From Terrabacter terrigena (GTDB taxonomy: Bacteria > Actinomycetota > Actinomycetes > Actinomycetales > Dermatophilaceae), in the NCBI RefSeq assembly GCF_042676085.1, contig NZ_JBHTKH010000014.1:1-64000 (forward strand): 64,000 bases of DNA. Direction: 5' to 3'. Within the stretch, counting starts at the first letter, position 1, and each line of letters starts with the position of its first letter. Position numbers and translations under genes: made by a program. Below are positions 1-8,650 of the stretch, piece by piece. The notes under the pieces are model-generated. The model was not told the DNA's origin and made no database searches. It was given only the letters and a program-made list of their open reading frames with translations.

Positions 1-90
1 TACCGACTGCTGCAGCAAGCCGTCGACACCGACCCGCACCCGCTCAAGGACCTGCTGAAGCCAGAAACCGGCATACCGGACTTCACCTAA
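1..90 (+). CDS. C-terminal fragment of an unidentified protein
   Basis: An open frame runs in from the window edge and ends in TAA at 88-90. It gives 29 residues ending in PETGIPDFT. Its start lies outside the window. I do not recognise the family from this short tail. It is on the same strand as recO, which starts 129 bases later, so it is probably the gene upstream of recO. The frame is open from base 1 and has GC-rich third positions, which fits real coding sequence. Confidence 0.5.
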   Translation, partial: YRLLQQAVDTDPHPLKDLLKPETGIPDFT

Positions 91-219
91 GCAGATATGC
101 AGAACGGGTGTTCGACTGGCGCGCTCGGGCTCGGCGCTCTGCCGGTCGTCCCCGGTCACTTCCCGGCAACCCGGCGCGTGCGGTGCGACGGCGGCCGGGC
201 GACGGGGGAGAATGGCGGT

Positions 220-948
220 ATGCCCCTCTACCGTGACGAGGCGATCGTCCTGCGCACCCACAAGCTGGGCGAGGCCGACCGCATCATCACGATGCTGACG
301 CGCACCAGAGGCCGGGTCCGTGCGGTCGCCAAGGGCGTGCGGCGCACCAAGTCGCGCTTCGGGTCGCGGCTCGAGCCCGGGATGGTCGTCGACGTCCAGT
401 GCTACGAGGGCCGCAACCTCGACACCGTCACGCAGGTCGAGACGCTCGCCCCCTACGGCGACGCGATCGCCCGTGACTACACCGCCTACACGTGCGCCAC
501 CTCGATGCTCGAGACGGCGCTGCAGCTCACCGAGGAGCACGAGCCGCAGACCCAGCAGTACCTCCTTCTCGCCGGCGCACTGCGCTCGCTCGCCGACCGC
601 GCGCACGACCCGGGGCTCGTCCTCGACGCGTACCTCCTGCGTTCGCTCGCCGTCGCCGGGTGGGCGCCGAGCTTCGTCGACTGCGCGCGCTGCGGCGCGA
701 ACGGTCCGCACCGCGCCTTCAACGTCCAGTCCGGCGGTGCCGTCTGCTCCGTGTGCCGCCCGCCCGGGTCGAGCGCGCCCGCCCCCGAGACGTTCGAGCT
801 GCTCGCCTCCCTGCTGGCCGGCGACTGGGAGGTTGCCGACGCGAGCGACGAGCGGCATCGTCGTCAAGGCAACGGCATGGTCGCCGCCTTCCTGCAGTGG
901 CACATCGAGCGCGGTCTGCGTTCACTGCGCCTCGTCGAGCGTGCCTGA
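220..948 (+). CDS. recO: DNA repair protein RecO
   Basis: This 242-residue protein is RecO, which helps load RecA on SSB-coated single strands in the RecFOR recombination repair pathway. The N-terminus MPLYRDEAIVLRTHKLGEAD is the typical RecO OB-fold start, and a four-cysteine zinc site (CARC...CSVC) lies near residues 153-177. The frame is open further upstream to 97, but the ATG at 220 matches the family start and the upstream part is arginine-rich nonsense. The gap to uppS is 37 bases and the two genes run in the same direction, so they are probably co-transcribed. The recO-uppS-Fur order is common in actinobacteria. Confidence 0.95.
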   Translation: MPLYRDEAIVLRTHKLGEADRIITMLTRTRGRVRAVAKGVRRTKSRFGSRLEPGMVVDVQCYEGRNLDTVTQVETLAPYGDAIARDYTAYTCATSMLETALQLTEEHEPQTQQYLLLAGALRSLADRAHDPGLVLDAYLLRSLAVAGWAPSFVDCARCGANGPHRAFNVQSGGAVCSVCRPPGSSAPAPETFELLASLLAGDWEVADASDERHRRQGNGMVAAFLQWHIERGLRSLRLVERA

Positions 949-985
949 GCTGCAAGCGAACCCGACCTCACCGATCCGGAGACCC

Positions 986-1774
986 ATGTACGCCAAGCCG
1001 TTCCCGCACCCGTCCGGCGCCACCCCGCCCTCGATCCCGAGCGAGCTGCTCCCGAAGCACGTGGCGATCGTCATGGACGGAAACGGCCGGTGGGCCAACC
1101 AGCGGGGGCTGCCGCGCACGAAGGGCCACGAGGCGGGCGAGGCGTCGCTGCTCGACGTCGTTGCGGGGGCCATCGACGTCGGTGTGACGCACCTGTCGGC
1201 GTACGCGTTCTCCACGGAGAACTGGCGGCGCTCGCCCGAGGAGGTCCGCTTCCTCATGGGCTTCAACCGCGACGTCATCCGGCGCCGGCGCGACCAGCTG
1301 CACGAGTGGGGAGTGCGCATGCGGTGGGTCGGCCGGACCCCGCGGCTGTGGCGGTCGGTCATCAAGGAGCTCGAGGTCGCCCAGGAGCTGACGCAGCACA
1401 ACAGCGGGCTGACCCTCTACTTCTGCGTGAACTACGGGGGCCGCGCCGAGATCGCCGACGCCGTCCAGCGAATCGCCCACGACGTCAAGGGTGGTCGGCT
1501 GCGGCCGGGGTCCGTCGACGAGAAGACGATCAAGAGGTACCTCGACGAGCCGACGATGCCGGATGTCGACCTCTTCGTCCGCTCGTCGGGCGAGCAGCGC
1601 ACGTCGAACTTCCTGCTGTGGCAGTCGGCCTACGCGGAGATGGTGTTCCAGAACCGGCTCTGGCCCGACTACGACCGGCGCGACCTCTGGTCGGCCATCG
1701 AGGAGTACGTCGCCCGTGACCGCCGCTACGGCGGCGCCGTCGACGCCCCGACCAGCCCGGGGGCTCGTCGCTAG
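986..1774 (+). CDS. uppS: Isoprenyl transferase (cis-prenyl diphosphate synthase, UppS)
   Basis: The 262-residue protein condenses isopentenyl diphosphate units into the long cis-polyprenyl diphosphate that carries peptidoglycan and arabinogalactan precursors. Diagnostic motifs are VAIVMDGNGRWA near residue 28 (catalytic Asp and diphosphate loop), FSTENWRR, and the C-terminal RSSGEQRTSNFLLW motif that binds the second substrate. The ATG at 986 gives the family's usual length. Its TAG stop shares a CTAG palindrome (1771-1774) with the stop of the converging zur gene, so the two genes overlap by four bases and no terminator lies between them. Confidence 0.96.
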   Translation: MYAKPFPHPSGATPPSIPSELLPKHVAIVMDGNGRWANQRGLPRTKGHEAGEASLLDVVAGAIDVGVTHLSAYAFSTENWRRSPEEVRFLMGFNRDVIRRRRDQLHEWGVRMRWVGRTPRLWRSVIKELEVAQELTQHNSGLTLYFCVNYGGRAEIADAVQRIAHDVKGGRLRPGSVDEKTIKRYLDEPTMPDVDLFVRSSGEQRTSNFLLWQSAYAEMVFQNRLWPDYDRRDLWSAIEEYVARDRRYGGAVDAPTSPGARR

Positions 1775-2175
1775 CGGGTGCAGTCGGAGCAGGTGCCGAA
1801 GATCTCGAGGGTGTGCGTCACGTCCCTGAAACCGTGGTCCTCGGCGATCTTGTCGGCCCACCGCTCCACCGCCGGCCCCTCGACCTCGACGGTACGACCG
1901 CACGCCCGGCACACCAGGTGATGGTGGTGGTGCGTGGAGCACGCCCTGTAGACGGCCTCGCCGTCGTCGGTGCGCAGCACGTCGACCGTGCCGGCGTCGA
2001 CCATGGCCTGGAGGGTGCGGTAGACGGTGGCGAGGCCGACGCCGGCCCCTGCCTCCCGAAGGCGCGCGTGGACCGTCTGGGCCGACGTGAAGTCGTCGGA
2101 CTTCTCGAGCAGCTCTGCCACGGCTGCCTGCTGGCGGGTCGGTCTGCGCGTGGCGCCGCTGGCGCGGTCGGTCAT
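1771..2175 (-). CDS. zur: Fur-family zinc uptake regulator (Zur)
   Basis: The 134-residue protein is a Fur-family winged-helix metalloregulator. The HTH is around TSAQTVHARLREAG and the recognition segment is GLATVYRTLQAMVD. A His-rich stretch (STHHHHHLVC) and two CxxC zinc sites (CRAC near residue 96, CSDC at the C-terminus) are present. It is the last gene of znuA-znuC-znuB-zur, and its ATG overlaps the TGA of znuB as ATGA, which implies translational coupling. That context and the Zur box upstream of znuA support a zinc role rather than iron. It probably represses its own operon when zinc is plentiful. Confidence 0.92.
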   Translation of the reverse strand: MTDRASGATRRPTRQQAAVAELLEKSDDFTSAQTVHARLREAGAGVGLATVYRTLQAMVDAGTVDVLRTDDGEAVYRACSTHHHHHLVCRACGRTVEVEGPAVERWADKIAEDHGFRDVTHTLEIFGTCSDCTR

Positions 2176-3218
2176 GGTCTCGTTCCCGTCGTCGGTGCGG
2201 TGGTCCCGGACGCGTTCGCCCCGTCGCGTCCGGCGATGCTGTCCTCGTGGTGGTGCGCGCCGTGCTCGTCGTAGTGCCCCTCGTGGGCCGCGTGCAGGTG
2301 GCCGTCGTGCACGTAGTCGACGTGGTCGCCGTGTGGCACGGCCGGGTGGCCGCACCTCGCGTCGTGCTCGTGCTCGTGGCGTTCGGCGACGTCGTGCCGT
2401 CTGCCACCGACCCGGCCCAGGACGCCGCTGACGAGGGCTGTCACGACGAACAGGCCGACCGCGAGCAGCACGATCGTTCCGCCGGACGGCGTGTTGAGCG
2501 GGTAGGACAGCGCGACCCCGCCGACGGACGACACGAGTCCGAACCCGATGGCCCAGCGCAGCCCGCTGCTGAACGACCTCGCGACAAGCTGGCCCGCGGC
2601 GTTGGGCACGATCATCAGGGCGCTGATGAGGAGCAGGCCGACCACTCGCATGGCCACGACGACGGTGGTGGCCGTGAGCACGGCCAGCACGATGTTGAGG
2701 GGCAGCACCGGGATGCCGACGGCACGCGCGTACTCCTCGTCGTTGGCGACGGCGAAGAGGCGGGGCCGCAGCACCCAGGTGGTGACGGCGATGAGCAGGG
2801 CCAGCCCCGCGAAGAGGTAGAGGTCGGTGCGCTGCGTGGTGAGGATCGACCCGAAGAGGTACTTCATCAGGTTCGCGGGTGTGCCGTCCGGCGACTTGCT
2901 GATGATGACGACACCTCCCGCGATGCCGCCGTAGAAGATCACAGCGAGCGCGACGTCACCGTTGGTGCGGCCCCTCGTGCGGAGCAGCTCGATGACCACG
3001 GCCGCCACGAGCGCCGCCACGAGGGCCGTCAGCACCGGCGCCGTGCCCGTGACGAGGCCGATGGCGACACCGGCGAGCGCGACGTGGCCCATCCCGTCGC
3101 CGATCAACGAGAGCCGCCGCTGCACGAGGAAGATGCCCACCATCGGGGCGACCGTGCCGACCAGGAGCGCCGCGATGAGCGCCCGCTGCATGAAGTCGAC
3201 GGTGAGCAGGTCGGTCAT
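2172..3218 (-). CDS. znuB: Zinc ABC transporter permease (ZnuB) with His-rich C-terminal tail
   Basis: This 348-residue ABC-3 family integral membrane protein has about eight hydrophobic segments between residues 10 and 270. FLVQRRLSLIGDGMGHVALAG near residues 29-49 is the hallmark permease segment. It works with ZnuC and ZnuA to import zinc. The last 70 or so residues form an unusual hydrophilic tail rich in His, Asp and Glu (HEHEHDARCGH, then HDGHLH and AHHHEDS), likely a zinc-buffering extension. Both ends are ATGA overlaps: the start with znuC and the stop with zur. Confidence 0.93.
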   Translation of the reverse strand: MTDLLTVDFMQRALIAALLVGTVAPMVGIFLVQRRLSLIGDGMGHVALAGVAIGLVTGTAPVLTALVAALVAAVVIELLRTRGRTNGDVALAVIFYGGIAGGVVIISKSPDGTPANLMKYLFGSILTTQRTDLYLFAGLALLIAVTTWVLRPRLFAVANDEEYARAVGIPVLPLNIVLAVLTATTVVVAMRVVGLLLISALMIVPNAAGQLVARSFSSGLRWAIGFGLVSSVGGVALSYPLNTPSGGTIVLLAVGLFVVTALVSGVLGRVGGRRHDVAERHEHEHDARCGHPAVPHGDHVDYVHDGHLHAAHEGHYDEHGAHHHEDSIAGRDGANASGTTAPTTGTRP

Positions 3219-4057
3219 GGCCGCCGCCCTTCGGGGTGGGTCGAGTCGAGCGGGCCGTGCGCCAGTGACGGGTGCCCGTCGAGCTCGTGGTCGTGGTGGT
3301 GGCTGTCGTGGTCGTGGTGCACGCGGTCGCGGGCGTGCGCGTACTCCTGAGGGCTGCCGTCGAAGCGGAGGCGCCCGCCGTCGACGACCACGATGCGGGT
3401 GAGCAGCCGCTCGAGCGCCCCGAGCTCGTGGGTGACGATCACCATGGTGACGTCGCGCTCGACCAGGCGCCCGAGCACGTCGGCGAGGACGTGCTGGCTC
3501 GCGGCGTCCACCCCGGCGGTCGGCTCGTCCATGATCAGGACGTCCGGCTCGGCGGCGAGGGCGCGGGCGATGAGGACCCGCCGCTGCTGGCCGCCCGAGA
3601 GCGTGCTGACCTCGGCGGAGGCGCGGTCGGCGAGCCCGACGACCTCGAGCGCCCGGGCAACGACCTGCCGGTCGGCCGCGCGCAGCCGGCCGAGCCAGCC
3701 GATGCGGGCCAGGCGCCCAGTCGACACGATCTCCTCGGCCGTCGCGCGCACGGACGCCGACAACGTATGCCGCTGGGGCACGTAGCCGATTCGCGCGCGG
3801 TCGTGGAAGTCGCCGCTGTCGACCCCGAAGAGGCTGACGGAGCCGGCCGTCCGCTCGTTGAGGCCGAGCACACCCTTCATGAGGGTCGACTTGCCCGAGC
3901 CGTTGGGCCCGACGATCGCCACGATCTCGCCGCTGTGGATCGTCAGGTCGACGTCGGTGAGCACCGGCCGGTCGCCGTAGCCGAACGCTGCGCCGCGCAG
4001 CGTCACGACGGCGTCGAGGGCTTCGGGGTGACGGGGCACGAGCGGCGCGGACCTCAT
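3215..4057 (-). CDS. znuC: Zinc ABC transporter ATPase (ZnuC)
   Basis: The 280-residue ATPase energises zinc uptake. Walker A is GPNGSGKST near residues 50-58, the signature is LSGGQQRR, Walker B is VLIMDEP and the switch His is in IVTHELG. The C-terminal 50 residues are His-rich (HHDHDSHHHDHELDGH), like the tail of ZnuB. The ATG at 4057 forms an ATGA overlap with the znuA stop. A GTG at 4063 is an alternative start two codons earlier. Its stop overlaps the znuB start in the same way. Confidence 0.93.
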   Translation of the reverse strand: MRSAPLVPRHPEALDAVVTLRGAAFGYGDRPVLTDVDLTIHSGEIVAIVGPNGSGKSTLMKGVLGLNERTAGSVSLFGVDSGDFHDRARIGYVPQRHTLSASVRATAEEIVSTGRLARIGWLGRLRAADRQVVARALEVVGLADRASAEVSTLSGGQQRRVLIARALAAEPDVLIMDEPTAGVDAASQHVLADVLGRLVERDVTMVIVTHELGALERLLTRIVVVDGGRLRFDGSPQEYAHARDRVHHDHDSHHHDHELDGHPSLAHGPLDSTHPEGRRP

Positions 4058-5061
4058 GAGCACCCCTGTCCTTCACGCAGCGTGGCGAGGTTGCTTCGCA
4101 TGACCTCGAAGTAGTCGGAGCCTCTCGTGGCCGAGGTGATGCCCTCGATGGGGTCGAGCGTCGCGACCTTGGCCCCGGTGGACTGGGCGACCGTCTGGGC
4201 GAAGTGCGGCTCGACGAGGGTCTCCTGGTAGATCGTGGTCACCCCCGCGGACGACACGAGGTCGGAGACCGCCTTGAGGGCGGCGGCGCTCGGCTCGGCC
4301 TCGGGCGACATCCCGGTGATGCCCTGCTGGTGGAAGCCGTAGCGGGCGGCCAGGTAGGCGAAGGCCCCGTGGCTGGTGACGAGCTGCTTGGTGCGGCACT
4401 GCCGAAGGCCGACCCGGAGCTCGTCGTCGAGCTGCGAGAGCTTCTCGACGAAGACCGCGGTGTTGCGCGCATAGGTCGACGCCTTGGCCGGGTCGTCCGC
4501 CGACAGGCGCGCGCTGATGGCCTGGGCCACGGCGGCGTAGCGGGACGGGTCGAGCCAGAAGTGCGGGTCGTCGGCGCCGTGACCGTGCTCGTCGTGCTTC
4601 GCGTGCTCCTCGTGCTGCCCGGGCGACTCACCCTCGTGACCGGGCTCGTCGGCGCTCGCCGGCACGAGCTTGGCCGCGGCCGCCACGTCGAGCACCTTGG
4701 CGCCGTCGACGAGGCCGACAGCCTCGTCGACGGCCGGCTGGAAGCCGTCGGCATAGACGACGAGGCGCGCCCTGGTCATGCCGCCGATGTCCTGAGGCGC
4801 CAGCTCGAGGTCATGCGGCTCGGCGCCCGGCCTGGTGAGCACCGTGACCTCGGCCGCGTTGCCGACGACCTGCTGGGTCGCGAACTGGATCGGGTAGAAC
4901 GACGTCACGATGGGGGAGCCGGCCTCACCCGCCGTGCTCGCGGCGCTGCAGCCACCGAGGGCGAGAGCTGCTGTGGCTGCGACGGCTGCGGCGGCTGCGG
5001 CGGTGGCAGCAGCCCTGCGGTGCCGGACGGGTGGTCGAAGGGGAGGCCTCACGACGACCAT
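4054..5061 (-). CDS. znuA: Zinc-binding lipoprotein of the ABC transporter (ZnuA)
   Basis: The 335-residue cluster A-1 substrate-binding lipoprotein delivers zinc to ZnuBC. A basic N-terminus leads into an alanine-rich membrane segment and the lipobox LGGC near residue 38. The core has the metal ligands in RPGAEPHDLELAP, a His/Asp/Glu-rich loop, DPHFWLDPSR, and SHGAFAYLAARYG. The ATG at 5061 is preferred; a GTG at 5067 is possible. The start lies only about 12 bases from the Zur box, so the mRNA leader must be very short. First gene of the four-gene zinc operon. Confidence 0.92.
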   Translation of the reverse strand: MVVVRPPLRPPVRHRRAAATAAAAAAVAATAALALGGCSAASTAGEAGSPIVTSFYPIQFATQQVVGNAAEVTVLTRPGAEPHDLELAPQDIGGMTRARLVVYADGFQPAVDEAVGLVDGAKVLDVAAAAKLVPASADEPGHEGESPGQHEEHAKHDEHGHGADDPHFWLDPSRYAAVAQAISARLSADDPAKASTYARNTAVFVEKLSQLDDELRVGLRQCRTKQLVTSHGAFAYLAARYGFHQQGITGMSPEAEPSAAALKAVSDLVSSAGVTTIYQETLVEPHFAQTVAQSTGAKVATLDPIEGITSATRGSDYFEVMRSNLATLREGQGCS

Positions 5062-5073
5062 CCTCACCCAAAG

Positions 5074-5088
5074 TGAGAATGATTGTCA
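5074..5088 (-). promoter_or_regulatory. Zur box controlling znuACB-zur
   Basis: The sequence tgagaatgattgtca is a 7-1-7 imperfect palindrome of the Fur/Zur type, flanked by A/T bases in an otherwise GC-rich region. It sits directly upstream of znuA. On the minus strand it overlaps a TTGACA that could be a -35 element. It matches the usual actinobacterial Zur operator pattern TGAnAATnATTnTCA. Binding of zinc-loaded Zur here would block the promoter. Confidence 0.85.
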
Positions 5089-5107
5089 AAATCGAGTGTG
5101 GGCGACG

Positions 5108-5398
5108 TCAGCTCGCGGGGACGATCCGCACCACGGCGACCGCGAGCGCCAGCGCGAGCACGGCCGCCCGCATCAGCCGCTCCGGCAGCGTCAGCCGCTG
5201 CCAGGTGAGGAAGAGCAGCCAGCCCACGAAGGCGGCCACGACGAGGAAGGCGATGCCGGCCCAGGGCCGTGGGGCGAGGACGCCGACGCCGAGGAGGGCG
5301 ACGAGGACGCCGACCGCCACGGGCCGCGGCACGGCGTTCATCCGCTCGACCCAGGGGGCCGAAGCGTGCTCGACACGGGAACGAAAGCTCAAGGACAC
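5108..5398 (-). CDS. Small membrane protein, DUF6703-like
   Basis: This predicted 96-residue protein has a short basic N-terminus (VSLSFRSRVEHASAPWVERM), two or three hydrophobic segments (about residues 27-44, 47-65 and 75-92) and a conserved-looking FVGWLLFLTWQRL stretch between the last two. The layout resembles the DUF6703 family, but I identify it by pattern only. GTG at 5398 is the chosen start; the ATG of WVERMNAVPRP is a shorter alternative. It is divergent from glyS, which starts 79 bases away. Function unknown. Confidence 0.65.
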   Translation of the reverse strand: MSLSFRSRVEHASAPWVERMNAVPRPVAVGVLVALLGVGVLAPRPWAGIAFLVVAAFVGWLLFLTWQRLTLPERLMRAAVLALALAVAVVRIVPAS

Positions 5399-5477
5399 CC
5401 GACGAGCGTAGGGGACGCGACGGCATACGCAGGACGCGTGGCAAGTGCACCGGCGCCCGCCCGATAGCCTGTCCCGC

Positions 5478-6872
<1,395 letters not shown>

Positions 6873-6889
6873 GGCAGCGCACCCCCGAT

Positions 6890-6928
6890 CACGGATGCCG
6901 TCCGCCACCCGGGCGGGCGGCATCCGTG
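6890..6928. terminator. Long hairpin after glyS (bidirectional terminator candidate)
   Basis: An inverted repeat of 17 bp (arms 6890-6906 and 6912-6928, loop of five bases) lies 17 bases after the glyS stop. It is symmetric and has no U-run, so it could act for glyS and for the converging sulfurtransferase gene. Confidence 0.7.
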
Positions 6929-6940
6929 CGTCCGGGCGCA

Positions 6941-7008
6941 GACGGACCGCCACGAGATGGGGCCGCACGCACGCGCCGCTCCTCTGTTCCGTTTCGTGGC
7001 GGTCCGTC
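6941..7008. repeat. 15-bp inverted repeat with 38-base spacer
   Basis: The arm gacggaccgccacga (6941-6955) recurs as its exact reverse complement at 6994-7008. It directly follows the first hairpin, between converging genes, and probably forms a second termination structure for the sulfurtransferase on the minus strand. Confidence 0.6.
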
Positions 7009-7041
7009 GATCGTGACGGAGTGTTCTCGATCGCCGTGCCG

Positions 7042-7881
7042 TCAGCCGGGGAGGCGGCCGGTGGCGACGGGCCGGGACGGGTCGCGGATCCACTCGCTCC
7101 ACGACCCCGGGTAGAGCACCGTGTCGACGCCCAGCTCGGCGAGTGCCAGCATCTCGTGGGTCGCGGTGACGCCCGATCCGCAGTAGACCCCGACGGGCCG
7201 GTCGGACAGGTCGGCGCCGTCGGTCACGTGTGCCCAGTGCTCGGCGAGGTCGCGGCGGAAGGTGCCCTCGGTCGTGACCCACTCGGTGGTCGGGCTGTTG
7301 ACCGCCCCGGGGATGTGCCCTGCCACCGGGTCGATCGGCTCGGTCTCGCCGGCGTACCGCTCCAGGGCGCGGGCGTCCAGGAGCAGCCCCTCGCGAGCGA
7401 GCGTCGCGGCCGAGGAGGCGTCGAGGGTCGGCAGCTGCCCCGGTCGCACGACGACGTCGCCGTGTCGGTCAGCCGGCTCCTCGGTCGACACGGGCAGCCC
7501 GGCGGCCGTCCATGCTGCCCAGCCCCCGTCGAGCACCCGGACGTCGCTGACGCCGAGCCAGCGCAGCACCCACCAGGCCCGCGCGGCGGCATACGAGTCC
7601 TTGCCGTCGTAGGCGACGACGCGGCTGTGCTCGGTGATGCCCGCCCTCCGCAGGACTGCCTGGACCACCTCGGGGTAGGGCAGCGGGTGCCGGCCGCCCT
7701 CCCCGGCCGGTGCCGCGAGCTCGGTGTCGAGGTCGACGAAGAACGCGCCGGGCACGTGACCGGCCTCGTAGTCCTTCCGGCCTGCCGGCGTGTTCGCCGT
7801 CGTGAGGGCCCACCGGACGTCGAGGACGACGACGTCCTCGATCTCGTGGGCGAGGTCGGCGGCGCTGATGAGGTGGGTCAC
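7042..7881 (-). CDS. Thiosulfate/3-mercaptopyruvate sulfurtransferase
   Basis: The 279-residue protein has two rhodanese domains. The N-terminal inactive domain has VVLDVRW, GHVPGAFFVDLD and VVAYDGKD; the C-terminal active domain has LLDARALERY, GHIPGAVNSPT and the loop YCGSGVTATHE carrying the catalytic Cys. CGSGVTA is typical of the SseA/mercaptopyruvate group. It moves sulfane sulfur to thiol or cyanide acceptors. The start is a GTG at 7881, 25 bases from the divergent hydrolase start, so the promoters must overlap. Confidence 0.93.
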   Translation of the reverse strand: MTHLISAADLAHEIEDVVVLDVRWALTTANTPAGRKDYEAGHVPGAFFVDLDTELAAPAGEGGRHPLPYPEVVQAVLRRAGITEHSRVVAYDGKDSYAAARAWWVLRWLGVSDVRVLDGGWAAWTAAGLPVSTEEPADRHGDVVVRPGQLPTLDASSAATLAREGLLLDARALERYAGETEPIDPVAGHIPGAVNSPTTEWVTTEGTFRRDLAEHWAHVTDGADLSDRPVGVYCGSGVTATHEMLALAELGVDTVLYPGSWSEWIRDPSRPVATGRLPG

Positions 7882-7906
7882 GCCGCCATCGTGGCATCCT
7901 CACCCT

Positions 7907-8638
7907 GTGCCCGCTCACCTGGTCCTCGTGCACGGCTCCCGCCTGTCGAGCACGCAGTGGGCGCCCCAGGTCCCGCTGCTCCGCGACCACGTGGATCTGA
8001 CCCTCGTCGACCTGCCGGGGCACGGCGCCCGAGCCGACGAGACCTTCACGATGGACCGTTGCGTCGCGGTCATCGGCGAGGCCGTGGAGTCCGCGTCGGC
8101 GCACGGTGACCCCGTCGTCCTCGTCGGCCACTCGCTCGGCGGCTTCGCCGCGATGGCGTATGCCGCTGCCCGCCCCGACACGCTGGCCGGCCTCGTGCTG
8201 GCCGGGTCGAGCGCGACGCCGACGGGACCGGGTGCGACGGTCTACCGCGGTGTCGCCGCGCTCACCAACCGCCTCGGTGAGGCGCGCATGACCCGCGTCA
8301 ACGACCGTGTGCTGCACCGGCTCTACCCTGCGGCCCGCATCGACCCGGTCATCGCCGGCGGCTACTACTTCGCCGCGACCCCGGCCGCCTGGCGTGAGGT
8401 GATGACGCACTGCCGTCCCGCGATGCTGCACGCCCTGCGCTGCCCCGTGCTGCTGCTCAACGGCCAGTACGACCAGTTCCGGTTCGGGGTCCGGGCCTAC
8501 CTGAAGGCGTGCCCGACGGCGCGCGTCGAGACCATCCGCCGCGCGAGTCATCTGTCGAACCTCGACCAGCCGCAGGCCTTCGCCGCGGCCCTGCTGCGCT
8601 TCGCCCGTGAGGTCGCCGATTCGGCCCACCGCTCCTGA
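7907..8638 (+). CDS. Alpha/beta hydrolase
   Basis: The 243-residue protein is a compact alpha/beta hydrolase. HLVLVHGSRLSSTQW is the oxyanion-hole strand, VGHSLGG the nucleophile elbow (Ser), NGQYDQF holds the acid and RRASHLSNL the His. The GTG at 7907 starts MPAHLVLVHG; the frame continues further 5' across the divergent promoter but that part is not protein-like. Substrate unknown. It lies 12 bases before dusB on the same strand and may be co-transcribed. Confidence 0.85.
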   Translation: MPAHLVLVHGSRLSSTQWAPQVPLLRDHVDLTLVDLPGHGARADETFTMDRCVAVIGEAVESASAHGDPVVLVGHSLGGFAAMAYAAARPDTLAGLVLAGSSATPTGPGATVYRGVAALTNRLGEARMTRVNDRVLHRLYPAARIDPVIAGGYYFAATPAAWREVMTHCRPAMLHALRCPVLLLNGQYDQFRFGVRAYLKACPTARVETIRRASHLSNLDQPQAFAAALLRFAREVADSAHRS

Positions 8639-8650
8639 TCGGGGACAATC

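Noticed and set aside
97..219. Upstream extension of recO to an ATG at 97
   Set aside because: The extra 41 residues are not RecO-like; the ATG at 220 gives the family N-terminus.
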